Source: an uncultured Bacilli bacterium
GTDB lineage: Bacteria > Bacillota_I > Bacilli_A > RF39 > UBA660
Assembly (NCBI GenBank): GCA_910584165.1
Contig: CAJTZU010000002.1
Coordinates: 77,038 to 141,037, forward strand
DNA length: 64,000 bases
Direction of reading: 5' to 3'
Part shown: positions 45,963 through 53,715 of the stretch, piece after piece
Position numbering within the stretch: position 1 is the first letter of the stretch
How the letters are laid out: the number at the start of each line of letters is the position of its first letter
Notes under the pieces: generated by a model
The model's input: the letters and a program-made list of their open reading frames with translations, nothing else
Database searches by the model: none
What the model was told of the DNA's origin: nothing
Translations under genes and position numbers: made by a program

Positions 45963-47084
45963 TTAATATGTCCTAATTGGTAAAATTAATTGAATTAAGT
46001 TTTCACTTTGTCCATCCGTAATAATAATTGGTTTGATTTCCCCATTGTATTTAATTTCTATCTCTTCACTATCAAAAACTTTAATAGCATCCATCATAAA
46101 TTTAGAACTAAATGCTATTTTTACAGCATCTTCTATTTTTTCTGGGATTTCTACTTTTTCTTCTACATTTCCAATTTCTGGAATATTAGAAGAAATCAAT
46201 AAATAATCTCCTTTATTTTCTAATCTGATAATATTCTTTTCCTCTTCATTAGTAAGTAAAGAAGCTCTATCAATTGCATTATAAAATGCGTTTAAATTTA
46301 CTTTAATTGTTGTTAAAAATTCCTCCGGAATTAATTGATTTGTATCTGGATAATTTCCATTAATTAGTCTTGACATAATAATTAGACTATTAAAATTGAA
46401 AATAATTTTATTATTAAAAATATGTAATTCTAATGTTTCTTCATCGTTATTTAATAAACGAGTTACTTCAATTAAGTTTTTAGCAGGTACAATAATATTA
46501 ATATCTTGATCAATAGACTCCGTTAATTCTATTTTTTTACGAGCTAAACGATAAGAATCAGTAGCTGTGCATTCTAAATTATTTCCTTGAATATTAAAAT
46601 TAATACCTGTTAATACTGGACGAGATTCTTGTGTAGATGTAGCAAATATAGTTTGATTAATAATTGTTTTAAAGGATTGTTGATTAATAGTAATTGGATT
46701 TTTACTAAATTCTAAATCTAAATTAGGGAATTCTGATACATTATTACAATTCAATTTAAAAGAAGATGTTGCAGTTGTAATTAATAATTGAGAAGACATA
46801 ATTTCTTCTAAATTAATAATTTCATTTGATAATTTTCTAATAATATCATAAATATATTTACCAGATACAACAATATCCCCTTTTTCCTCTATCTCTTCTA
46901 TATCTTTTGCATCAATAAAAGTTTTAATCGCTATTTCATTATCTGTACTCATTAAATAAAGACCTTCTGTTTTTAAATCAAATTTAATACAGTTTAATAT
47001 AGGAATTAAGTTTTTAGATGAGATTCCTTTAATAACATAATTTAAATGTTCCATTAATATTTTTTGTTTAATTTTAAGTTTCAT
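45963..47084 (-). CDS. dnaN: DNA polymerase III beta sliding clamp
   Basis: A 373-residue three-domain clamp of normal size. Motifs: SSKNLIPILNCIKFDL, ESRPVLTGINFNIQGNNLEC, DSYRLARKK and the C-terminal ending LPIRTY. It forms the ring that tethers polymerase. Separated from dnaA by 138 nt with extra DnaA boxes. Confidence 0.97.
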   Translation of the reverse strand: MKLKIKQKILMEHLNYVIKGISSKNLIPILNCIKFDLKTEGLYLMSTDNEIAIKTFIDAKDIEEIEEKGDIVVSGKYIYDIIRKLSNEIINLEEIMSSQLLITTATSSFKLNCNNVSEFPNLDLEFSKNPITINQQSFKTIINQTIFATSTQESRPVLTGINFNIQGNNLECTATDSYRLARKKIELTESIDQDINIIVPAKNLIEVTRLLNNDEETLELHIFNNKIIFNFNSLIIMSRLINGNYPDTNQLIPEEFLTTIKVNLNAFYNAIDRASLLTNEEEKNIIRLENKGDYLLISSNIPEIGNVEEKVEIPEKIEDAVKIAFSSKFMMDAIKVFDSEEIEIKYNGEIKPIIITDGQSENLIQLILPIRTY

Positions 47085-47129
47085 AAAATCCTCTTTTCTT
47101 TTTATTTAATATATTATTTTTATTATAGA

Positions 47130-47219
47130 TGTGCATAGATGTGCATAACCCCATTTTTTATTCATTTAAAAGGAAAAAATGAATGTGTATAATTTTTTTT
47201 TATGAACATTCTATACACA
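47130..47219. other. DnaA-box cluster between dnaA and dnaN (second oriC subregion)
   Basis: Within 90 nt there are TGTGCATAA (47140-47148), TGTGTATAA (47184-47192) and one-mismatch boxes TGTGCATAG (47130-47138) and CTATACACA (47211-47219), in an A+T-rich stretch. This matches the bipartite B. subtilis origin, whose second cluster also lies between dnaA and dnaN and usually holds the unwinding element. Confidence 0.75.
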
Positions 47220-47222
47220 TTT

Positions 47223-48575
47223 TTAATGAATTTTGTTGATAAGTTTTTGAATCTCATTATTCAAAGCTTCATCTTTTAAAATCTCATTTTTAATTTTATC
47301 AACAGCGTGCATAACTGTTGTATGATTCTTTCCACCAAATTCTATTCCTATTTTTGTTAAATTCTCTTCTAAGTAAATTCTACAAATGTACATAGCTATT
47401 TGTCTTGGTATTGCTATATTATTGGTTTTCTTTTTACTTTTTAAATCTTCTGGACTAATATTATAGTTTTCACTAACAATTTGGATAACTTGATCAATTT
47501 TATTTTTAGCAACAATCGTTATAACAAAGAAATCTTTTAATGCTTCAATTGCTAAATCTAACGTAATAGCAGAACCATTCATAATAGTAGCATAGGCATA
47601 TACTCTAGTAATAGCCCCTTCTAATTTTCTGATATCCCCTACACAATTACTAGCAATATATTCTTTTACTTCCTCTGGAAATTTATTTTCTAATTCTTGC
47701 ATTTCTATTTTTTTATTAATAATATTCATTCTAAGTTCAAATTCTGGTGGTTGAATATCTACTTGTAATCCCCAATTGAATCTTGTCTTTAATCTTTCTT
47801 CCAATTTTTTGATATCTTCAGGAGATCTATCAGAGGAAATAATAATTTGTTTCTTATTATTATAAAGTTCGTTAAACGTATTAAAGAATTCTTGTTGTGC
47901 ACTAGTAGCCCCTACTAAGTTATGAATATCGTCAATAATTAAAACATCAATATCCCGATACTTATTTTTAAATTGTTTCGTTGCTTCTGTATTATTTTCA
48001 ATAGAATTTTTTCTACAAATTTCGACGAAGTCAGAAACAAATTTATCGCAAGGAATATAAAGAACTCTCATTTTTTTATTATTTTCTGTAATAAAGTTCC
48101 CTATTGCTTGCATTAAATGTGTCTTCCCTAGCCCACTTGAACCATATATAAATAAAGGATTATACATATTTCCAGGTTGCTCAGCTACCGCTAAGGCACT
48201 AGTTGCTGCAAATTTATTACTGTTTCCTAATACAAAGTTACTAAATTGATATTTTGAATCCAAATTAGATTCGAAATTATTGGATGGTATCCCTATTTCA
48301 TCAGTGTTGACTATAATTTCATTTTCTATTTCTTCTTCAATATAAAATTCAAATTGAAAATTCGTTCCCGTACATTCCGCAAATTTTTCATCGATTAAAT
48401 CAATATAATGCTCTTTCAAATTCTTTTTATGAACATGTGAAGGAACTAAAACTTTTGCTACACCATTATCTAAAGACATTAGCTTGGTTTCTGAAAACCA
48501 TGTTTCATAAGAAATATCAGAAAGTTGATTTTTAATTTTTCCAAGAAATCCCGTCCAAATATTTTCTAAATCCAT
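47223..48575 (-). CDS. dnaA: Chromosomal replication initiator DnaA
   Basis: A 450-residue DnaA. Domain I begins LENIWTGFLGKIK, followed by a short linker (about 80-110). AAA+ domain with Walker A GSSGLGKTHLMQA (about 145-157), Walker B VLIIDDIHNL and the initiator-specific region. Domain IV has the signature FGGKNHTTVMHAVDKI (about 415-430), which binds DnaA boxes. GTGGGGTGATT precedes the ATG. The gene is transcribed leftwards away from oriC. Confidence 0.98.
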   Translation of the reverse strand: MDLENIWTGFLGKIKNQLSDISYETWFSETKLMSLDNGVAKVLVPSHVHKKNLKEHYIDLIDEKFAECTGTNFQFEFYIEEEIENEIIVNTDEIGIPSNNFESNLDSKYQFSNFVLGNSNKFAATSALAVAEQPGNMYNPLFIYGSSGLGKTHLMQAIGNFITENNKKMRVLYIPCDKFVSDFVEICRKNSIENNTEATKQFKNKYRDIDVLIIDDIHNLVGATSAQQEFFNTFNELYNNKKQIIISSDRSPEDIKKLEERLKTRFNWGLQVDIQPPEFELRMNIINKKIEMQELENKFPEEVKEYIASNCVGDIRKLEGAITRVYAYATIMNGSAITLDLAIEALKDFFVITIVAKNKIDQVIQIVSENYNISPEDLKSKKKTNNIAIPRQIAMYICRIYLEENLTKIGIEFGGKNHTTVMHAVDKIKNEILKDEALNNEIQKLINKIH

Positions 48576-48900
48576 ACAATCACCCCACTCTACACCATTT
48601 CTACCTATATTCTACACTATTTAAAATAGAAAGGAAAGGAAAATGTGGATAATTTTTAGACAAACTTTTTTATACACATCTTTTTTTCTATAAAAAATCA
48701 TAAAAAAGAGAGTTATGCACATTTTTGTGCCTTTTTTATTAACAAAAACATCTATTCGGTGTACAAAATTGTGCACAATTATGTGCATAAGTGTGGAAAA
48801 ATGGGTAAAAACCCCTATTTTGAATGTTCAAAAAATGTGCATAACTCATAAAGTTCTCTTTTTTATAAAATAAATAATATGAAAATAAACGAAGATAATA
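48576..48900. other. Replication origin oriC, upstream DnaA-box region
   Basis: A 405-nt gene-free region between the divergent dnaA and rpmH genes (48576-48980). It contains five 9-mers matching TTATNCACA: TGTGGATAA (48644-48652, the perfect box), TTATACACA (48670-48678), TTATGCACA (48713-48721), TGTGCATAA (48782-48790) and TGTGCATAA (48836-48844). It is very A+T-rich, and gene direction switches here, as expected for the bidirectional origin. The rpmH promoter occupies its right end. Confidence 0.92.
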
Positions 48901-48909
48901 AAGAAATGT

Positions 48910-48938
48910 TTGACAAATAGGGAAAAAATATATATAAT
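48910..48938 (+). promoter_or_regulatory. Strong promoter of rpmH-rnpA-yidC
   Basis: Consensus -35 TTGACA (48910-48915), 17-nt spacer, consensus -10 TATAAT (48933-48938), followed by TTGGAGGTG ahead of the rpmH ATG. Confidence 0.88.
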
Positions 48939-48980
48939 TGATAAAGCAGACAGGGAATATATATATTGGAGGTGTTAAAA

Positions 48981-49103
48981 ATGAAGAGAACTTATCAACC
49001 AAATAATCGTAAAAAAAGTAAAAAAATGGGTTTTTTCGCTCGTATGGAAACTAAAATTATTAATAATAGAAGAAAAAAAGGGCGTAAAGTTTTATCTCAT
49101 TAA
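48981..49103 (+). CDS. rpmH: Ribosomal protein bL34
   Basis: A 40-residue protein starting [20 protein letters not shown] and ending [10 protein letters not shown], a clear bL34. The usual bacterial length is 44; four residues are missing between the RMxTK segment and the RRxKGRKVL tail. GGAGGTG before the ATG. It heads the conserved rpmH-rnpA-yidC-khpB block. A strong terminator follows. Confidence 0.97.
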   Translation: MKRTYQPNNRKKSKKMGFFARMETKIINNRRKKGRKVLSH

Positions 49104-49104
49104 G

Positions 49105-49133
49105 AATCCACTGAATCGTCAGTGGATTTTTTC
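49105..49133 (+). terminator. Terminator/attenuator after rpmH
   Basis: Perfect 9-bp stem AATCCACTG / CAGTGGATT with a 6-nt loop and TTTTTC. It separates the highly expressed rpmH from rnpA. Confidence 0.85.
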
Positions 49134-49162
49134 TTTATAATATATAGAAGTGGTGTGATTAC

Positions 49163-49492
49163 ATGAAAAAGAAAAATATTGTGAAAAATAATCGAGACTT
49201 TCAGCGTATTATTCATAATAATAAGCCATATAAATATAAAGATTATATTATCTACTTAGAAAGAGCAGAGGAGGGGGATTACCATTTTGGAATCTCTGTT
49301 TCTAAAAAATTAGGAAATGCTGTTATGAGAAATAAGTTGAAAAGGCAGATACGTTCTATTATTCAAGAAAAAGACTATCAAAAAAACTTTAATTGTATTA
49401 TAATATTAGGCAAGGGAATTCTGAGCAGAACTTATCAAGAAATGGAAGAAAATTTATTGGAAGCCCTAAAACGTTTAAACGTTTATCGTTAG
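49163..49492 (+). CDS. rnpA: Ribonuclease P protein component
   Basis: A 109-residue basic protein. The RNR-type motif is NAVMRNKLKRQIRSI (residues about 52-66). N-terminal VKNNRDFQRIIHN matches the family. It assists RNase P RNA in tRNA 5' maturation. ATG follows GTGGTG. yidC begins 9 nt downstream. Confidence 0.93.
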   Translation: MKKKNIVKNNRDFQRIIHNNKPYKYKDYIIYLERAEEGDYHFGISVSKKLGNAVMRNKLKRQIRSIIQEKDYQKNFNCIIILGKGILSRTYQEMEENLLEALKRLNVYR

Positions 49493-49501
49493 GAGGAAGA
49501 A

Positions 49502-50518
49502 ATGCAAAAAAAGAAATTAGGAATTACTTTTCTAATACTTGCTTTATTATGTTTAACTGGGTGTACAAAACAGTTAAAAGGACCAGATGGAAAAGTAGTA
49601 ATGAATGAAGAGACTGGACAAGTATTGCCGTCTAATATTCTATGTGCCCCAACAGATGAAGATATTTTAAATTTATATCGTGAAAACACCAAAGCATTGG
49701 AAGAAAAATATGCAAAAGAATTAGAAGATGGAGATATTGGAGAAAAAGAATATAAGAAAAAAGTAGAAGCTTTAATGGATATAGATGAATATACATCTTG
49801 TGATGACTTTAAAGTTCTTGGTGAAGGTGATGGTATTTGGACATCTTTATTTGTAAGTCCATTATCATGGGTGTTAATTAAAGTAGGGAAGTTTTTAGGA
49901 AATTATGGTTTAGCTATTATTTTCACGACACTTTTAATACGTTTAATTATGTATCCTATTACTTTAAAAACTGCAAAACAATCAGAAAATTTGAAAAAAG
50001 CAAAACCAGAAATGGATAAGATAGAGAAAAAATATAAGAATAAAACAGACCAAGAGAGTATGACTAAAAAAGCGCAAGAGCAGATGATATTATATAAAAA
50101 ATATAATATTAATCCTTTCTCAGGATGTTTATATAGTCTTCTTCAGATTCCTTTATTCTTTGCTTTCTATGAAGCTTTATACAGATTACCAGTATTATTT
50201 GAAGATGAATTATTAAGTTTTCAAATGTCTGTATCTCCAGCAAAAGGAATAGGAGCAGGTAATTGGTTATATGTAATCCTTCCCGTTTTAGTATTCTTTG
50301 CAACTTACTTTTCATTTAAATTGAATAGTGGGGCAGGAATGAGTGGAGAGCAAGCAAAACAAATGAAGATGACTATGAATATCATGAATGTTGTCATTAC
50401 TTTTATGTCATTTACAATGTCTAGTGCCATTATTTTTTACTGGATAACTAATAATACATTCACAATTATTCAAAATTTAATAGTTAAAAGGAGTACGAAA
50501 AATGATAAAGTTGTATAA
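49502..50518 (+). CDS. yidC: Membrane protein insertase YidC, lipoprotein type
   Basis: A 338-residue Oxa1/YidC protein. Lipoprotein signal LALLCLTGC with lipid-modified Cys about residue 21. Five membrane helices follow (from about 122), with the conserved Arg of the hydrophilic groove in TTLLIRLIMYPITLK. Between Cys21 and the first helix is an unusual 95-residue acidic external segment, containing EEKYAKELEDGDIGEKEYKKK, that is missing in B. subtilis SpoIIIJ (about 260 residues). It inserts membrane proteins, and SpoIIIJ is needed for forespore sigma-G activity. Confidence 0.93.
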   Translation: MQKKKLGITFLILALLCLTGCTKQLKGPDGKVVMNEETGQVLPSNILCAPTDEDILNLYRENTKALEEKYAKELEDGDIGEKEYKKKVEALMDIDEYTSCDDFKVLGEGDGIWTSLFVSPLSWVLIKVGKFLGNYGLAIIFTTLLIRLIMYPITLKTAKQSENLKKAKPEMDKIEKKYKNKTDQESMTKKAQEQMILYKKYNINPFSGCLYSLLQIPLFFAFYEALYRLPVLFEDELLSFQMSVSPAKGIGAGNWLYVILPVLVFFATYFSFKLNSGAGMSGEQAKQMKMTMNIMNVVITFMSFTMSSAIIFYWITNNTFTIIQNLIVKRSTKNDKVV

Positions 50519-51098
50519 ATATGAAGCAATAGATGAAGATACATGTTATGAAAAGTGTATTGAAGATTTAGATGTATATGCATCTGATATATTAGTAGAA
50601 GCAGAAGAATTAGAAGATTCTTATAAAATGAATGTTATTAAAAAAGAAGATGTAATAGAATATATAAAAGAATATATAAAATCTATTGGAAGCGGAATGA
50701 ATGTAGATATTCAATTAGAAGTAAGAGAAGATGAAGATATTTTTACAGTTACTATGGTATCTAATAATAATCCTATTTTAATAGGAAAAGAAGGTAGAAC
50801 TATGAATGCTATTCAATTTCTTCTAAGGCAATCTATTCAAAATCAAACTGGAATGATTGTTAAAATTAATTTAGATGCTTCTAATTATAGGGCTAAAAAA
50901 GTTAGAAGATTTGAATATGAAATTAAAAATATTGTAAGAGAAGTACAAAAAACAAAGACGGATGCTAAATTAGATCCAATGAACTCTTATCAAAGAAGAA
51001 TTGTACATGCCTTACTTAGCGATTTTAGTAATGTAACAACAGAAAGTGTGGGAGAAGAACCAAATCGTTGTGTAGTTATTAAATATATAGGAGAATAG
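50502..51098 (+). CDS. khpB: RNA-binding protein KhpB/Jag
   Basis: A 198-residue protein. Short N-terminal Jag-like segment, KH domain with GKEGRTMNAIQFLLRQ (residues about 92-107) and R3H domain (SYQRRIVHALLSD, about 160-172). It binds RNA with KhpA and affects cell elongation. ATG overlaps yidC by 17 nt behind AGGAG. The usual conserved Jag_N region is shortened. The gene ends in a terminator that also carries the next promoter. Confidence 0.92.
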   Translation: MIKLYKYEAIDEDTCYEKCIEDLDVYASDILVEAEELEDSYKMNVIKKEDVIEYIKEYIKSIGSGMNVDIQLEVREDEDIFTVTMVSNNNPILIGKEGRTMNAIQFLLRQSIQNQTGMIVKINLDASNYRAKKVRRFEYEIKNIVREVQKTKTDAKLDPMNSYQRRIVHALLSDFSNVTTESVGEEPNRCVVIKYIGE

Positions 51099-51100
51099 GA

Positions 51101-51125
51101 GAAAGTGACAAACTTTCTTTTTTTT
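51101..51125 (+). terminator. Terminator of the rpmH-khpB block
   Basis: Stem GAAAGT / ACTTTC with a 5-nt loop, followed by eight T, beginning 2 nt after the khpB stop. It overlaps the next promoter. Confidence 0.8.
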
Positions 51126-51133
51126 GCTATAAT
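51105..51133 (+). promoter_or_regulatory. Promoter of the HipA-like cluster
   Basis: -35 GTGACA (51105-51110), 17-nt spacer, -10 TATAAT (51128-51133). The -35 lies in the terminator loop and the spacer includes the terminator T run. TTGGAGGGG follows before ATG 51157. Confidence 0.7.
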
Positions 51134-51156
51134 ATGACTTATTTTGGAGGGGTTGT

Positions 51157-51936
51157 ATGATTATTACAGAGAAAAGTGAGGTATTACCGTTTGCACATTA
51201 TGGTTTAAAACAAGCTGATTTAGATTCTTTGTATATTCCTTCTGAGTTTTCAGATATTATTCCTCAATTAACCAAAATAGGGGATACTATTTATTATAGT
51301 AAACCAAATTCTATTTATTGTATGACAAATGAATTGATAGGAAGTTATTTAGCAAAAAAGTTAGAGTTAGATACAGTCGATTATCAAATTGGAAAAAGAC
51401 AATGTGACGGTCAAATTTTTGCCTTATCAAAGCTATTTTATGAGGATGGTTACCAATATCAGTCAGCTTTAGAATTTTTAAGAGAGCATCATTATAAAAA
51501 TTGCTTTGGTATGGTACAAAGTAGTTTTAAAAAGACAGCTCTTTGTTATTATCATTTGAGGACATTAAAGGCATATAAAGGAACTCCTTTTTATGATTCT
51601 TGCATGAAATTAATAGTAGTAGATTTAAAAATGGTACAACGTGACCGACATGACAAAAATGTTATTATTCAAATAGATTCTAGAGGAAAAGTAGATTTAG
51701 CACCTATTTATGATTATGGAAGATCATATTCCTATTTTTATGAGAATAATGCTTATGTAAATCCATTTGCATTTATTAGGTTTAATAAAGTTAGTTTAGA
51801 GCTTCTATTTAGAAGATATCCAGATTTAAGATCTTATGTAGAATTCTTAAGAAAGATATCGATAGATGAAATTTTAACTGCTATTGAAAAAGAAAAGAGA
51901 GTATCTTTTAAAGAAGAAATGCGTCAAGATTATTGA
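51157..51936 (+). CDS. HipA-like kinase-fold protein, copy 1 of 4, C-terminally shortened by an in-frame TGA
   Basis: A 259-residue protein. Kinase-type motifs like those of HipA: NELIGSYLAKKLELDTVDY (about 58-76), FALSKLFYEDGYQY (about 88-101), catalytic loop DRHDKN (163-168) and metal motif LAPIYDYG (181-188). HipA has equivalent DxHxKN and YD motifs. The N-terminal beta domain of true HipA is much reduced and no HipB-type HTH gene is adjacent. A TGA at 51934-51936 stops it; 19 further sense codons in the same frame align with the tails of copies 2 and 3. Substrate unknown. Confidence 0.72.
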   Translation: MIITEKSEVLPFAHYGLKQADLDSLYIPSEFSDIIPQLTKIGDTIYYSKPNSIYCMTNELIGSYLAKKLELDTVDYQIGKRQCDGQIFALSKLFYEDGYQYQSALEFLREHHYKNCFGMVQSSFKKTALCYYHLRTLKAYKGTPFYDSCMKLIVVDLKMVQRDRHDKNVIIQIDSRGKVDLAPIYDYGRSYSYFYENNAYVNPFAFIRFNKVSLELLFRRYPDLRSYVEFLRKISIDEILTAIEKEKRVSFKEEMRQDY

Positions 51937-52017
51937 AAGGCTCAAGGACTTAGTGAAGAAGTAATAAATAAGGTGAAAATAAAGACATATTATTAAAAGA
52001 AAAAGGGGGAAAAATTT

Positions 52018-52854
52018 ATGATTATTACAGGGAGAAGTAAAGTAATTTCATTTGAACACCACGATATAGAAGAACAAGATTTAAGTTCTTTATATATTCC
52101 TGATTCTTTTTGTTTTATTAATTCTCATTTAACAAAAATAGGAAAAACTGTTTATTATTATAAAAGTGCTACTACAAAATCTATGATAAATGAATTAATA
52201 GGAAGTTATTTAGCCAAACGCATTGGGTTAGATAGTGTAGATTATGAAATAGGAAGAAGAGAAAGTGATAAAGCATTATTTGCTCTATCAAAAGTATTTT
52301 ATGAAGAGGGTTATCAGTATCAATATGCAGACCAATTTATAAAAGATAGGGAGCATAAAAATTGTTTTAATATGCTAGGAAATCCTATGAAATTAATGTT
52401 ACCATGCTATTATCATTTAAAAACATTAAGATTATATAGAGGAACTCCTTTTTATGATTCTTGCATGAAATTAATAGCAGTAGATTTGAAGATGGCACAA
52501 CATGATAGACATAGGAAAAATATTCAAATTAAGATAGATTCTATAGGAACAATAGATTTAGCGCCTATCTATGACTATGGAAGAGCTTATTCTGTTAATT
52601 TTGATTTAGCTTATGCCAATCCATTTGCGTTTATTCGATATACAGAAGCTAGTTTAGATTTATTATTTAGGCGTTATCCAGAATTAAGGGATTATGTTTT
52701 CTTTTTAAGTAAAATAACTATGGAAGAAATATTAAGTGCTATAGAGGAAGAAAAGAAACTCCATTTTACTTCTCAAGAAAAAAAAGAATATTGTATAGAA
52801 CAACAAAATATCGACTCTTTAATGGATAAAGTAAGAGTAAAAAGATATATTTGA
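52018..52854 (+). CDS. HipA-like kinase-fold protein, copy 2 of 4
   Basis: A 278-residue protein, full-length relative to copy 1. Motifs NELIGSYLAKRIGLDSVDYE (about 58-77), ALSKVFYEEGYQY, catalytic loop DRHRKN (163-168) and LAPIYDYG (181-188). It ends in a short basic tail (MDKVRVKRYI). A 37-nt segment (52441-52477) is identical to copy 1 (51580-51616), so duplication or conversion is recent. GGGGGA before the ATG. Soluble, probably ATP-binding; the protein target cannot be told. Confidence 0.75.
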   Translation: MIITGRSKVISFEHHDIEEQDLSSLYIPDSFCFINSHLTKIGKTVYYYKSATTKSMINELIGSYLAKRIGLDSVDYEIGRRESDKALFALSKVFYEEGYQYQYADQFIKDREHKNCFNMLGNPMKLMLPCYYHLKTLRLYRGTPFYDSCMKLIAVDLKMAQHDRHRKNIQIKIDSIGTIDLAPIYDYGRAYSVNFDLAYANPFAFIRYTEASLDLLFRRYPELRDYVFFLSKITMEEILSAIEEEKKLHFTSQEKKEYCIEQQNIDSLMDKVRVKRYI

Positions 52855-52872
52855 TATGTTGGAGGGGGTTGT

Positions 52873-53715
52873 ATGATTATTACAGAGAAAAGTAAGGTAT
52901 ATCCAATTTCGTTTTCTCAATCTTTTCTTACTGAAGATGAAATTTCATCTTTATATATACCTAAAAGATATACTAATCTTATAGCAAATATAACTAGATT
53001 AAATGGAACGTTTTATCATTTTAAATTTCCTTCTGAGAGATTTATGATAAATGAATTAATAGGAAGCTATCTAGCAAAGAGAATAAATTTAGATACTGTA
53101 GATTATGAGATAGGATTATTAAAAGAAAGTTATGTTGCTTTATCAAAAATATTTTATGAAGAAGGTTATCAGTATTTTTCTTCAAAATCTTTTTTAGCAA
53201 ATAAAGAAAGAAGTAGTTATATAAGTGGAGTATCTAAATTTACTGGTTTAAAAATTGGTAATTTAAAATCTGTTAGAGGGGAATCTATTTTTGATGATAT
53301 TTTGAAATTAACTGCTGTAGATTTAAAGATGGGACAATGTGACCGTCATGATGGAAATCTTCAAGTTAGAATAGATAAGGTAGGAACTATTTCTTTAGCT
53401 CCAATCTACGATTATGGTTGTTCTTATATGGAAGATAGGAATAGTGTTCATTATAGAGATTATGTTAATCCTTTTGTATTAGTAAGAAGGAATCCTTTTC
53501 ATTTAGGAAGGCTTGTTCGTAGATTCCCTAAGTTATGGGATTATATTCAATTTTTGCATTCTATCTCTATGGAAGAAATATTAGGGGATATTGAAAGTCA
53601 AAAATTAATTAATTTTGAGGATGATGAGATAGAATATTATCGGAATAAACAGCTAGAAATAGATGGATTATTAGATAAAATAAAAATAAAAAGATTTTTT
53701 AGAAAGGGTAATTAA
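52873..53715 (+). CDS. HipA-like kinase-fold protein, copy 3 of 4
   Basis: A 280-residue protein. NELIGSYLAKRINLDTVDYE, VALSKIFYEEGYQY, catalytic loop DRHDGN (about 158-163), LAPIYDYG. The leader and first codons (TTGGAGGGGGTTGTATG and the MIITEKSK start) are almost identical to those of copy 1, which suggests it was copied with its ribosome site. Starts 18 nt after copy 2 and ends directly against copy 4. The central region (about 105-140) differs most from its paralogues, a possible target-recognition segment. Confidence 0.75.
   Translation: MIITEKSKVYPISFSQSFLTEDEISSLYIPKRYTNLIANITRLNGTFYHFKFPSERFMINELIGSYLAKRINLDTVDYEIGLLKESYVALSKIFYEEGYQYFSSKSFLANKERSSYISGVSKFTGLKIGNLKSVRGESIFDDILKLTAVDLKMGQCDRHDGNLQVRIDKVGTISLAPIYDYGCSYMEDRNSVHYRDYVNPFVLVRRNPFHLGRLVRRFPKLWDYIQFLHSISMEEILGDIESQKLINFEDDEIEYYRNKQLEIDGLLDKIKIKRFFRKGN

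Noticed and set aside
48739..49002. Leftward reading frame of 87 codons across oriC and the start of rpmH
   Set aside because: It overlaps DnaA boxes, the rpmH promoter and rpmH on the opposite strand, has no ribosome site and is Phe/Tyr-rich, as expected from A+T-rich noncoding DNA.
51934..51936. TGA read as Trp (Mycoplasma code) or as selenocysteine in HipA-like copy 1
   Set aside because: TGA is used as a normal stop elsewhere, for example pth, and overlapping the next ATG in rsmI-pth and rsmA-lipoprotein. Trp is TGG throughout. No SECIS-like hairpin is obvious after the TGA.
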